From NCBI RefSeq assembly GCF_023053635.1, contig NC_086192.1, forward strand, positions 10,775,001 through 10,839,000: 64,000 bases of DNA. The letters run 5' to 3'. Made by a program: the position numbers and the translations under genes. Shown here piece after piece: positions 21,701 through 32,800 of the stretch. The notes under the pieces were generated by a model. That model ran no database searches and had not been told where the DNA came from. It saw only the letters and a program-made list of their open reading frames with translations. Numbering within the stretch: position 1 is the first letter of the stretch; each line of letters opens with the position of its first letter. Source of the DNA: Elgaria multicarinata webbii. Its lineage: Eukaryota; Chordata; Lepidosauria; Squamata; Anguidae.

Positions 21701-24700
21701 GAGAAAAAAGTCATACAACTTTCAGCATTTGCCAACCACCTATGCACCCTATTTTAGGATTCTTTGCCTTACACTGCTATCTAGTGGGCAGTTACAGAAC
21801 TGACAAAGAACATGTAACGACATATATATTATTTTTATTTTATTTATTTCATTTCTATGCCGCCCAATAATTGAAGCTCTCTAGGTTTTGCCATGAATTA
21901 ACCCAAAAGGTAAAAACAAAAACCACACGCAAGAATAAACCACTAGGTTTATATGTTGTCCTGATCTTGGAGGAAGAGAGAGCTACACAATCCCTTCCAT
22001 CCCTGCAATGATGCTGAGACAGGTTGCTTTTATCTCACTACTAGCAGGATCAGGGAAAGTGATCACAATAGATGGGAAATTGTCAGCAGGGGCCTCAGGA
22101 TACCGTGTGTGTGTGTGTGAATTTCGTGGTAGGAGGGGAGTCAGGATACAAGGTGGGGGGGGGCATGCCACATCTAAGGCCCTGCAGCTGCAAAAGTGTA
22201 CTTTGAACTGTTCGTAATGTATTTTTGTAAGGTAATAGCCTCTTTCTGGTTTAGGTTTGGAGGTGTGGTCTGCTGCTGAATACCCGTCACTGCATACACT
22301 GATGGTAAAGATATGAGTCAGCTTTGGAGAAAGTTGTTCCTCTCACACCTGAGATAAAGAGACTGGATTTCAGAGTACACACACAGACAGACAGACAGAC
22401 GTGAGCCACTTGACTGGGACTGATGATGCATTTTGGCACATGCGAGTTCCTGAACTCGCTCCCCTTAAGCCGATCTCAGACTAAAAACATGAGTCCACCC
22501 AAATCCGGGGCTCTTTATATGAACATCCGTTCCTTTCGCTAACAGCACCTTGGGTTTTGTTTATAAGATAAATAAATCTTCAGCTGCTGATGACAGAGAA
22601 GAACTTAAGCTTGTTTAAGTCACGACGCGTTCATGTAAGGATATTGGTTGCCTTCTTTCCTGCCTCACACAGTGTGCATGTCCAATGAAAATGGTAATCT
22701 AGTCCCTGTCCATTTTTGCCTCTTTCAAATAGAATAAACATTATCATAGAATTGTGGCATTGGAAGGGACCACAAGGATCATTTATTCTAACCCCCTGCA
22801 ACATGCAGGAAAGCCAGTTAAACCATCCATGAGAGGTGGCTGTCCAGCCTCTTCTTAAAAACCTCCAGAGATGGAGAACCCAGAACCTCTGTAGATACAG
22901 TTCCGCTGTTGCACAGATCTTACAGTCAGGAAGATTTTCCTTACATTTAATTATGGAAAACATGGCCTCTTATGTTAGGCCCAGTGGTTACGGAACAGAA
23001 AACACCAGGTGGAAGGTAGTTCAGTGGCACGACCAGTGACAAGGGTAGGCATGGTTGGGCATATGGTTTGAAAGACCGTATTCTCCCTTATGAGGCTGCC
23101 TGTGCTTTAAGATCTTCTGGAGAAACCCTTCTTTCAGTCCCACCATCTTCACAGGTGCACTTGGTGGGAACGCGGGAGAGGGCCTTCTTGGTGGCTGCTC
23201 CAGTGCTTTGGAACCCTCTTCCCGGAGAAACTAGTCCCAGAGAAACTAATTTTTCTTGCGTAGGAACTGCTGGCAAAAAAATAGTGAAAATGTAAATGTC
23301 AAGGAAGAGACTCGAAGCAGCTAAAAAGATTCCAAAGTGTTCTTGTCAAGAATTCCTGCAGCTGGTTTCAGAATTTGGCTGTGATCCACCCCCAACTCAG
23401 GGTTTTTTAAAAAGCAAGTTTTCCAACTGCACAAATGCCGTGTCAGACACCCGCTGTTCCTATGAATGGATGAGCATTTTGACATGGATTCAAAATGTTC
23501 ATCCCTATCCAGGTTCTTACACATTAACACCTGATTTCTGAGCCTTCTGGGAATTGTAGGACCTTTCCGCCCTGTTGAAACATGCACTGGAATGTGCCCT
23601 ACACCAGAAGCAAGCTCCATTGAGTTCAATGGGGCTTTCTCTCAGTTTAGCATCTAGAAGCTGGCTGCCCAATGCCCCAAAAACACAGTGTGTGAAGGTA
23701 TTTCTATTTATATATCAGCCCACTAGCTCCTTCATATTTTTTTTAAAAATAGCCTGTCTGCAGCTACTACTATACATTAGATACAAATCCTTAGATACAA
23801 ATCCCACTTCCTTCAATGGGGATTACTCCCAGGTAAGTTAAAGAGCCAACAGTAGCCACCTTTTCAAAGTTTTTGGAAATATCTCCACCAAAACTCAGTA
23901 CATGAAAGGATTTTACAACTGGGAATATAAAAGACTTCACAGGGCAGAATATTACAACAGATAAAATCCTTAAGAACATAAGAAGACCCATGCAGGTCAG
24001 ATCGAGAGCCCATCTAGGCCAGGATTATGTTAAAAACCAGCTGCTCAGGAGAAACTCACAAGTGGAACATGAGTGCTCTTGCCGGTGTTCCCCAGCACCT
24101 GATGATACATAGGCATCGTGCCACTGATCCTGGAGGTAGCATGCAGCCATGAGGACTAGTAGCCATCGATGCCCTTCCCCTGGAATTTGTCAACCCCCCA
24201 TTTATTTTATTTATTTATTTATCATATTTATACCCTGTTCCTCAGCCAAAAAAGGCTCTCAGAGCGGCTTACACATAGCAAAAAAGACAGTCCCTGCCCT
24301 CAGGCTTACAGTCTAATAAAGACATGACACACAAGGAACAGGAGTTCAGGATGGAGGGGGGGATCTTGATGGCCGTCTCTGCATCTTGTGGAAGTGAGTT
24401 CCACAGTTGCGCTGTGTGAAGAAGTCCTTCCTTTTGCCTGTCCTGAATCGCCCACTGATCTCCTTCATGGGAGAAACGCACCAGGTTCTAGTATTATGAG
24501 AAAGGGAGAAAAATGTTTCCCTATCCACATTCGCCACACCAGGCATAATTTTTACTCTATCACGTCTCCCCGTTTTCCCCAACCTAAACAATCCTAGCAG
24601 TTGTAACCTTCCCAACCTTGGATCATTTTAATTGCTTGTCTGATAACACAGGAAGATTTTTTTTCATGATTGTGAAGTATTATTAATGAGGGGAATGATT

Positions 24701-25199
24701 CTGATAGTAATTAAGACGGCTAGTTTAAGATGTCAAAATGGGGGAAGCAAGGAAAAAGGCTGACTGGGGCATGCTGGGAGTTGCAGGATTTATAAACATG
24801 CATTGTATTACCCCCTAAATGTATAAAAAGCAAAGAATGGGAAATTAGGATGCAATCCCATTCAAATTTGGGGGGGGGGAGTCCTACAACTCCCCCCTTA
24901 AGTATGAATGGGATTGTGTCTTTATTAAATGTTAATCCCACCCTCAGGCTGCAAAATGTCTGGGCACATCCTCCTAATCTGTGGCTCTCCAGGTGTTGGA
25001 TTGCAATACCCATCATCCCCGAGTTGCCCACGCTGGCCAGGGGGATGGGAGTTGGGGATATTTAGCAACGTCGGGAAGACCTCATCGTGTCCTGTCCCTT
25101 ACAATTCTGCTTTCACAAAACAATGGCTTTTTAAAATTTAAGTTGCAACCAATATCGGGTTGCAGAAATTGCAGGAGGGGTCTACCTCTCTCTCTCCCC
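21701..25199. other. Intergenic repeats, no gene
   Basis: Holds an inverted CR1 tail (22744-22990), an L2-like frame end (23055-23240, with [19 protein letters not shown]), and a split inverted TTATGTTCT-family LINE (23971-24200 and 24377-24650) separated by another LINE tail (24199-24345). Confidence 0.65.
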
Positions 25200-25560
25200 C
25201 CACAAACCGGCCTCGTGCAATCTGCTTTGCAGGTCAAGAGTGCAGAAATAATGCACGCAAACTTCCGCGTAAAGTTTATTGTGAATACACACACGCACGC
25301 AAACACCCTCATGCAACCGCTCTTGCAGTTCGGGGTGCAGAAATATTGCCCCCCAAACCTCCGTGCAACTTTTACTGTAAACGCACACACAAAACAACCC
25401 TCATGCCTTGCAACTGAGGGTGTAAAAACATCACACCCCAAACCTCCGTGCAAGCTTCGCTGTAGCCCAATTTAGGGTGCACCGCATTACGCACAAAGCT
25501 TCGTGCAATCTTTATTGCAAGAACCCAACTGGATACGCCTTTCTCGCACACGCACACGTG
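25200..25560. repeat. Imperfect tandem repeats upstream of TEX14
   Basis: Four to five degenerate units of about 60-95 bases with GTGCAGAAATA, CAAACCTCCGTGCAA and TTTACTGTAAACGCACACAC. One decayed unit remains in the left duplicate (about 13575-13632). Confidence 0.7.
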
Positions 25561-25637
25561 CGTTCTAGCCTTCAAAGAAACGTTATTCCGACAAAAACCG
25601 GTGGCCACGTTGGTACCACAGTTTGGCAAAGGAAGGG
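25560..25637 (+). other. TEX14: Candidate TEX14 non-coding first exon
   Basis: A stretch ending GGCAAAGGAAGGG followed by GTGAGT (donor at 25638) is well preserved in both copies of the local duplication (compare 13930-13955, where the donor reads GTAGGT). Mammalian TEX14 has a non-coding first exon, so this is a plausible 5' exon spliced to 26730. The 5' limit is a guess. Transcript data would decide. Confidence 0.35.
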
Positions 25638-25832
25638 GTGAGTGTTTAGGGGCGAGAGAGGGTTATATAGGGGAAGCAGCCGTGGTTATAGCAGGTGAGG
25701 AGTTTTTTTGGGGGGGTAGTTTGGGGCGCAGTCTGGATCTAGGGAGAGGTTAGCAGCGTTGGGGTCAAGAACAGAGGCGGATATATACCTGGGGACAAAA
25801 TGGATTAAGGGAAAACAACCCACGTAGTACTG

Positions 25833-25837
<5 letters not shown>

Positions 25838-25928
<91 letters not shown>
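25838..25928. repeat. GT/GA microsatellite
   Basis: A GT run then a GA run, present only in the right copy of the duplication. Confidence 0.97.
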
Positions 25929-25931
<3 letters not shown>

Positions 25932-26166
25932 AACGTTCATCCCATAAACATGCTTGCTGTGTGTGCAAGGTTTTGGAAAAGGGGATTCTCCTCTCCTCTC
26001 CATCTTCCCCTAGTAAATACACTTAGGCCTAGAGAGTAAGTTACACTGAACTTACTACGAAGTAATTATACTTGGGGTTGTTGGGTGGTGTGCGTGCGTG
26101 TATAAGCGTGTTTTGGAAGAGAAGAATTTCTGCCCGTCCTGCCCCCAAACACACCTTTTTCCATTG

Positions 26167-26282
26167 CTTGTTTATTTATTTATTGCATCTGTATACTGCC
26201 CCACAGCCAAAGCTCTCTGGGCGGTTCAGGTAAGATAAAAACACTTAAAAACAATACACAAAATTTTAAAACCACAAAAGCA
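26167..26282 (-). mobile_element. LINE tail inserted into the right duplicate only
   Basis: TATACTGCCCCACAGCCAAA and GCTCTCTGGGCGGTTCAG split a block that is continuous in the left copy near 14350. Confidence 0.85.
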
Positions 26283-26729
26283 TGGTCCAATTTGGATTTA
26301 ATCCGTAGTAGGCGATGGATGCCACGCGGGATTGATGCGCAGTAAAGAGAAAACCAGAAAGCGTTTGGTTGAATTCAGTCTTTTGAATTCAAAGTTAGGC
26401 TTTTAGAGTGCACTTCTATGCATGTTTGGGCAAAAAAAAAAAAAAAATCCTGTCCAACTCCCAGTATTCCTCAGCTAGTCTTGTAGGACTTTTGTAGGAA
26501 CTATTTCTGTCTAAACATGTTTATGTTTGCGTGGGGTGGACACCTGGGGCCTGATCCTGTGCAGGTTCATGCAGAAGTCAATTACATTGATGTTGATAGG
26601 GCTTATTCCCAGGACTCTCTCTGTGTGTGTGTGTTTCTCTGAGAGAGAGAGAGAGAGATGGGGTGGGTGAAATATTGACTCCCCACCCTTCGAAAGAGAG
26701 GTGAGTCCTAAAATTATCTTTTAAACCAG

Positions 26730-26864
26730 GGAAAATGGCTCATGCGCCCCCGGTTCCCTGCCCAGTGAAGCTGGGTAATTTGAGAAACGAATCTCCAGAA
26801 GCTCAGCTCCATCAACAGGTCAAAGAAGGCAACTTTATCAAAGTGAAGAAACTTCTTAAAAAGG
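26730..26864 (+). CDS. TEX14: TEX14 first coding exon
   Basis: Acceptor AAACCAG is followed by five untranslated bases and ATG at 26735. Encodes [20 protein letters not shown] then [20 protein letters not shown] and LKK, matching the N terminus of mammalian TEX14. The donor is GTAAGG. A decayed duplicate lies at 14575-14659. Confidence 0.93.
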
Positions 26865-29800
26865 GTAAGGGGGACTGTATTGGATGGTGGATTCCTTCCC
26901 ACCTTTCGTTGCCAGGGAAGCACGAAGAACCAGCTTTTTAATAATTGGAAAATGTTTTGGGTGCTGTAGGGAAAATATTGACCCTCATTTGCTCCTGCAA
27001 AGGGATGCAATAGTGGGGAAAGGTGGGTGTGTTCTTTTGAAGCGTGTTAGTCTTTTGCAAAGAATCTTATGGCACCTTAAAGACTAACAAATATATTCTG
27101 GTATAAGCTTTCGTGGAAACTGCCCCCTTCATCAGATGCATGAAATGTCAGCCTTAAACCACAAACAGGCCAGAGTCTACAAACCACAAACAGGCCAGAG
27201 TCTACAACCCAACAACAAACCATGGGTTCTCTTCCATGGTTGTCCACGGTTAACAACCCATAGTTAAACCATAATACACGTAACGACAACCCATGATTCA
27301 AGAACAAGCCACGATTCAACAACAACCCATGCTCTGGGCTATCATGTTTGTACCAAGCCAAAGTGTTCTCTCCCGAGCACGAAGCTTGTAGGCAGTGCTG
27401 CATTTATGATGTCTGTTCTCAGTTCCTTTTTCTAAGATTGGGAGAACAGCTGAGGTCTTTAAAAGTTTATAATTCTCTTTTTCTTTTCTGTTTAGCCGGC
27501 CTTTTTTGCTTAATATCTGTGGACTTTAATCTCTGACCTATCACTCATGGTGTGTCTGTGACTGACAGGACCCCTCTTCTTAATTGCAGCAGAACAAAAA
27601 CTGGGGAGCCCCACTTTTGAGGGGGGATTCTACTGATTTAAAGGGAGTTTCTCCACATTCTTGAGGGACCCCACTCATTGAAAGGGAGTTTCAACTGAGA
27701 GAATTGGACAGAGTATGACAGTGTTTTTTCACATTTTTATTGTCTTTTTCAGGGACCTCTGTTCACACTGTCAACTCTTTAGGACAGACTCCCTTATTCA
27801 CAGCTGCCTTGCTTGGTAATGGCAAACTTGTTGATATTCTTCTGGATTACGGTTCGGATCCGAATCAGTAAGTACAATTTTGATTGCTTGTTCTAGGCTT
27901 CCAAATTTATGGGCGATAGCCAGAGCTCTGTGTGTGTGTGTTTTCCACAATTCTGCAGAGGTGGTAAAAAAAACTACAGAGTATGGTACTAAACAAAGTT
28001 TTCTGGGAATGTCAACGTCCATATTTTTTCTTTTCTTTTTAAAAACGAGTGTTTTTCAAGCTAAGCTCGAATGTTTGTAGGAAATGCCTCAAGGCCAAAA
28101 GATCCCTGAATTCCCTGAGGCTTGAGGTAGGAAGAGGCAGACGGTACTGTGTACTTTGTTAAGAAGCCAAATAAAATATGCAAAATGATTCTGCCTAGTT
28201 TGCATAATTCACACAAGTTACAGAATCTGGATATTTTTGCACAGATTTTGGATTACCGTGGCTTGGTCTTTTGAATGATTTTTAGCCCGGATTGCATGCA
28301 TTCTAGATCAATAACAATAGCGGTCTTTGAGAAATAGAGGTACCTCTGAAGAGTATCCTGAAGTTTTCAGATGAAGAAAAAAGAGGTAGTGGGAAACTGT
28401 CCCTTTTTTATCAGGGGCTTCCTTATCTTATGATTTTATTTGCCTAAGATTTCCTACGAGATCAAGTTGCGGTGTTTCTTCTAAAGTGAGGTGACCATAT
28501 AAAATGGAGGACAGGGCTTTTGTGTCTTTAACAGTTGTATAGAAAAGGGAATTTCAGCAGGTGTCATTTGTATGCATGTAGCACCTGGTGAAATTCCCTC
28601 TTCATCACAACAGATAAAGCTGCGGGAGCCCTGCCCTCTTTTGTGTCTGGTCACACAGAGGAGGGCCAGGATCTCTTCTCGATCATCCTAGAGTGCAGGA
28701 CACGGAATAATGAGCTCAAGCTACAGGAAGCCACATTCTGACTGGGCATCAGGAAAAACTTCCTCACCATTAGAGCAGTATGACAATGGAACCAGTTCCC
28801 TATGGAGGTTGTGGGCTCTCCCACACTAGAGGCCTTCATGAGGCAGCTGGACAACCATCTGTTAGGTATGCTTTAGGGTGGATTCCTGCATTGAGCAGGG
28901 GGTTGGACTCGATGGCCTTAGAGGCCCCTTCCAACTCTACTATTCTATGATTCTATACACAGTTATTTATTCCTGCTGTCTTTTCTTGTATCTCTGTGAT
29001 GGATCTTAATTGTTGTCAGCCGTTTTAGCAGCCAGCCTTGGCTGCAAAGCAGGATGTAAGTAAACACACAAGGGCCTCTTCCTGAGCTACACTGTATATT
29101 TTCTCTTCTTGTCTTCTTTATTTTCTCAGCCGCTGTTATGATGGGAGCACTCCGGTCCATGCTGCAGCCTTCTCAGGCAACCAGTTGATTCTCAGTAAAT
29201 TGCTGGATGCAGGTGGAGACCTGCGAGTCCACGATAGGAACGGGAAAAACCCACAAAGCTGGGCTCTGACAGCCGGGACGGAAAGCAGCACTCAGGTGTG
29301 TGCTGTGTGCCTTTCTCCAAAAGGTTGCCTCCCGGAAGATGGTGTATGTGGATGAGATTCCATGGGAAATTAATTTTGCCACATTCACAGACGCTTTTCT
29401 GCCCAATAATGCTATGATGTAATTGGGCCCATTATTGGGATTAACGACAAAGCGGCTCCCGCCTTACCCCGGTCCGGTCACTACTCCTCTTACTACTTTT
29501 TATAAGGTTGTTTTCCCATTTCACCTCTCTTGCCTTTGAGGTCTCCTCCTTTCAAACTCGAAAGTGTTCATTGGTCCACCATTCCTGGCTGCTTTTTCCC
29601 GTTTCAGATGCTAGAATTTATCCAGCGCTGTACAATGCATATGCAAGCTGCTCTTCAGAGCTACTCCTTAGACCAACTCAGGAAGGTGGGCTCAGCCAAA
29701 GATCTGGTCTGTCATCCCTCCACGTTTGGAGGCATTACGCAAGGGTAAGCGTAGCCTTTCGTGTGGTGGCCCCTTCTCTGTGGAACTCCCTGCCCCTGGA

Positions 29801-32800
29801 GGTCAGGCAGGCACTAACACTAGGCTGCTTTCGATGCCTCCTTTAAACAACTCTGTTTCGAGAAGCCTTTTTCAACTGACGCCACTGTTTTTCTGACTCA
29901 TTTGTTTTTAAATTGAACAATTTTAATTTGCTTATTTAATCTTCTTTCTTTTACTGTTTATACCTATGTTCACCACTCTAGAATCTGTGTTAGATAATTG
30001 AGCACTATATAAATATTGATAAAAATAATAATATAATAAGTGCTTTGGTTGAGGAGGACGACAGAGAGAAATATTTCTTCCTCTTCCATAATAACAGAAT
30101 ATTCATTTTTAATAGAAACATATGACTAGTTCCTTGGTTCTTCTTTCTGAGAAGAGTTTCGGACGGTTGCAGTGGAATATTTATGCATTCCTGCCTCCCC
30201 CCCCCCCCCCCGCCCCACGTCAGGCTCTCTGTGAGTCAGACCCACTTTTCCTTTGTTCTCCATTTCGCCCTACAGGACGACTGACAGCCCACTTGGAAGG
30301 TTCCTGAAACGTAGAGGCAACGTGTCCCAAAACATTTTCAGCTTTGGCTTCGGCAAGGTGAGACAGCTTATTCGCCACCGTTGCACGTGCCACCCGATTT
30401 GCCTAAATATCCTTGCAGGACATGGCTTGTTGTTACATGTTAGCCACCCCGGCCACCCACCCTTTCTGGGTTCGCGTGTAACAAAAAGAGGCACCTGCAA
30501 AGGTAATTGGGAAAATCAGGCATCATGCGTGTGTGTGTGTGTGTGTGTGTGTGTTATTAACCACCTGTGCACGTGTGAATCCAGTCGTAGCCTGGCCCAA
30601 GAGGGATTAAAGGCCTTCATTGAGTGCCAAGCCTCATCAGAGCAAGCTGCCTGCTTCATAGAATCATAGAATAGTAGAGTTGGAAGGAGCCTCTAAGGCC
30701 ATTGAGTCCAACCTGTGGCTCAATGCCAGAATCCGCCTAAAAGCATCCCTGACAGATGGCTGTCTAGCCGCCTCTTGAAGGCCTTTAGTGTGGGAGAGCC
30801 CACAAGCTCCCTAGGTCATTGGTTCCATTGTTGTACAGGTCTAACAGTCAGAACGTTTTTCCTGATGTTTTGTTGTACTGCTCTAGCAGTTAGAATATTT
30901 TTCCTGCTGTCCAGCCGGAATCTGGCTTTCTGTAACTTGAGCCCGTTATTCCGTGTCCTGCACTCTGGGAGGATCAAGATGAGATCCTGGCCCTCCTCTG
31001 TGTGACAACCTTTCAAGGACTTGAAGAGTGCTATCATGTCTCCCTTCAGTCTTCTCTTCTCCAGGCTAAACAAGCCTGGTTCTTTCAGTCTCTCTTCATA
31101 GGGCTTTGTTTCCAGACCCCTGATCATCCTCGTTGCTTAGAGCTATCCAGGGTCCTGAAACTCCAGCTCAACCTTCAACCCTGGCTCACTGCAGTGGTGT
31201 CTCTCTCTCTCGGACCCTCTTGGTACTTTGCCCATTAACTCCTGCTCACAATCAGGACAGGACACTGCTCCCTTGGAAAACCGCCACTGGTTAATGTATT
31301 TATTGTATTGTGTTTGTTACATTTATTTCCTGCCTTTTTTCCTCTTGCAAGGAAACCCCTATTTTAGCTTAACGTCTTACTGACAACACCTAAGTTGTCA
31401 GTGTGGCCTAGTTAGAGCGTCGGACTGGGACTCGGGAGATCCTGGTTCTAGTCCCCACTCAGCCATGGAAACCCACTGGGTGACTTTGGGCCAGTGACTG
31501 ACTCTCAGCCCAACCTACTTCACAGGGTTGTTGTGAGGATAAAATGGAGAGGAGGAAGAGGATTATGCACACCACCTTGGGTTCCTTGGAAGAAAAACGG
31601 TGGGATGTAAGTGTAATAAATAAATAAGTGTTAGGAGACGTGTTTCTACCATTAGAATGGGGGGGGGGACTTCACAACAGCTAGAAAGTGAATGAACAGC
31701 TAGGGTTTAGGGGCCATGGATTGGGAGGCCCAGATTTGGCCCCCAGTCCTGAGGTTCTGCACCCCCATAATTCTCTCTCTCTCTCTCTCTGTGCGTGTGT
31801 GTTTTTGTCTCAGTTTTATCTGACAAGCAGCAGGCAGCTGGGTTATCTAGCATCACTCCCAATAATTGCGGATAAAGAAGTGGTCCAGGCTGACGATGAA
31901 CCGACCTTCTCGTTTCCAACCGGGCCCTACATGATGATGACAAAGTAAGTCCTTGCAAGGGACATGTTGGTCTCTTAAGGTATGTAGGGGTCCCCTTGAG
32001 GTCCATATATCCCCAGTCGCCATGACGGCAAGCCGCACCCTCTGGTACACACGTTGAAGAGCTTTGTCCCACCTGCCCAACGTCCCTGCCGGTGAGCATA
32101 GCACAGGCTTCAACCAGACTCTCTGGGCTCTTACTTATAACTCTCATCTTTTCCTCGTCTACTGCCAAGTCATTACCAATCGATATGGGAGCAGGCAGTT
32201 CATCATAGATAGCTGTCTCTCATGAATTTGTATTTCATCTGAATCCTAGTCCGGGTGCAGGAAAGGAAGATCCCTCTGCCTAAGATCTCAGGGAGAATCT
32301 ACGTCGCGCCACTAATTTTATCTTTTACTGGAGACACCTCAGCACCAGAATCCCTCCGCCCCAGAACGTCCCGGCCCTAAATTCCTGCAACTTCATAAAA
32401 TAAGGAAGTTTCCTAGAATCAAATAAGTTCGCTAGGATGAAATAAGTCTCCTAGGATCAAAATAGGGCACTTTGTTAGGATCAAATGGTTATTTAATCAT
32501 TCTGATTTGTTAACTAGCAACAGGAAGAGTCTCTGCTTTGCAGGCAGAAGGCCTCCGGTTCAGTCCTCAGCATCTCCAGGTAGCGCTAGGAAAAATTCCT
32601 GCCTGAAACCTTGGAGAACTGCTGCCAGTCCGTGTCGACAATACTGGGCTAGATGGACCAATATTAGGTTCCTATTTATTATTATTATTTATTTATTTAT
32701 TTATATAGCACCATCAATGTACATGGTGCTGTACAGAGTAAAACAGTAAATAGCAAGACCCTGCCGCATAGGCTTACATTCTAATAATTTAAACCAAGCA

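Larger units (their letters stand above)
25440..27020 (+). repeat. Right copy of the TEX14 5' duplication (holds the working exon)
   Basis: Direct repeat of 13575-14830, about 12 kb downstream. Compared with the left copy it has gained a LINE tail (26167-26282) splitting the TTGCTTGTTTAT / CATGGTCCAA blocks and a GT/GA microsatellite (25838-25928). Confidence 0.85.

Noticed and set aside
25082-25629. Overlapping Cys-rich frames on both strands upstream of TEX14
   Set aside because: They follow the tandem repeat units and have no start, splice or family support.
31398-31450. tRNA-like sequence with A and B boxes
   Set aside because: It is the head of a SINE; the rest does not fold as a full tRNA and a SINE body follows.
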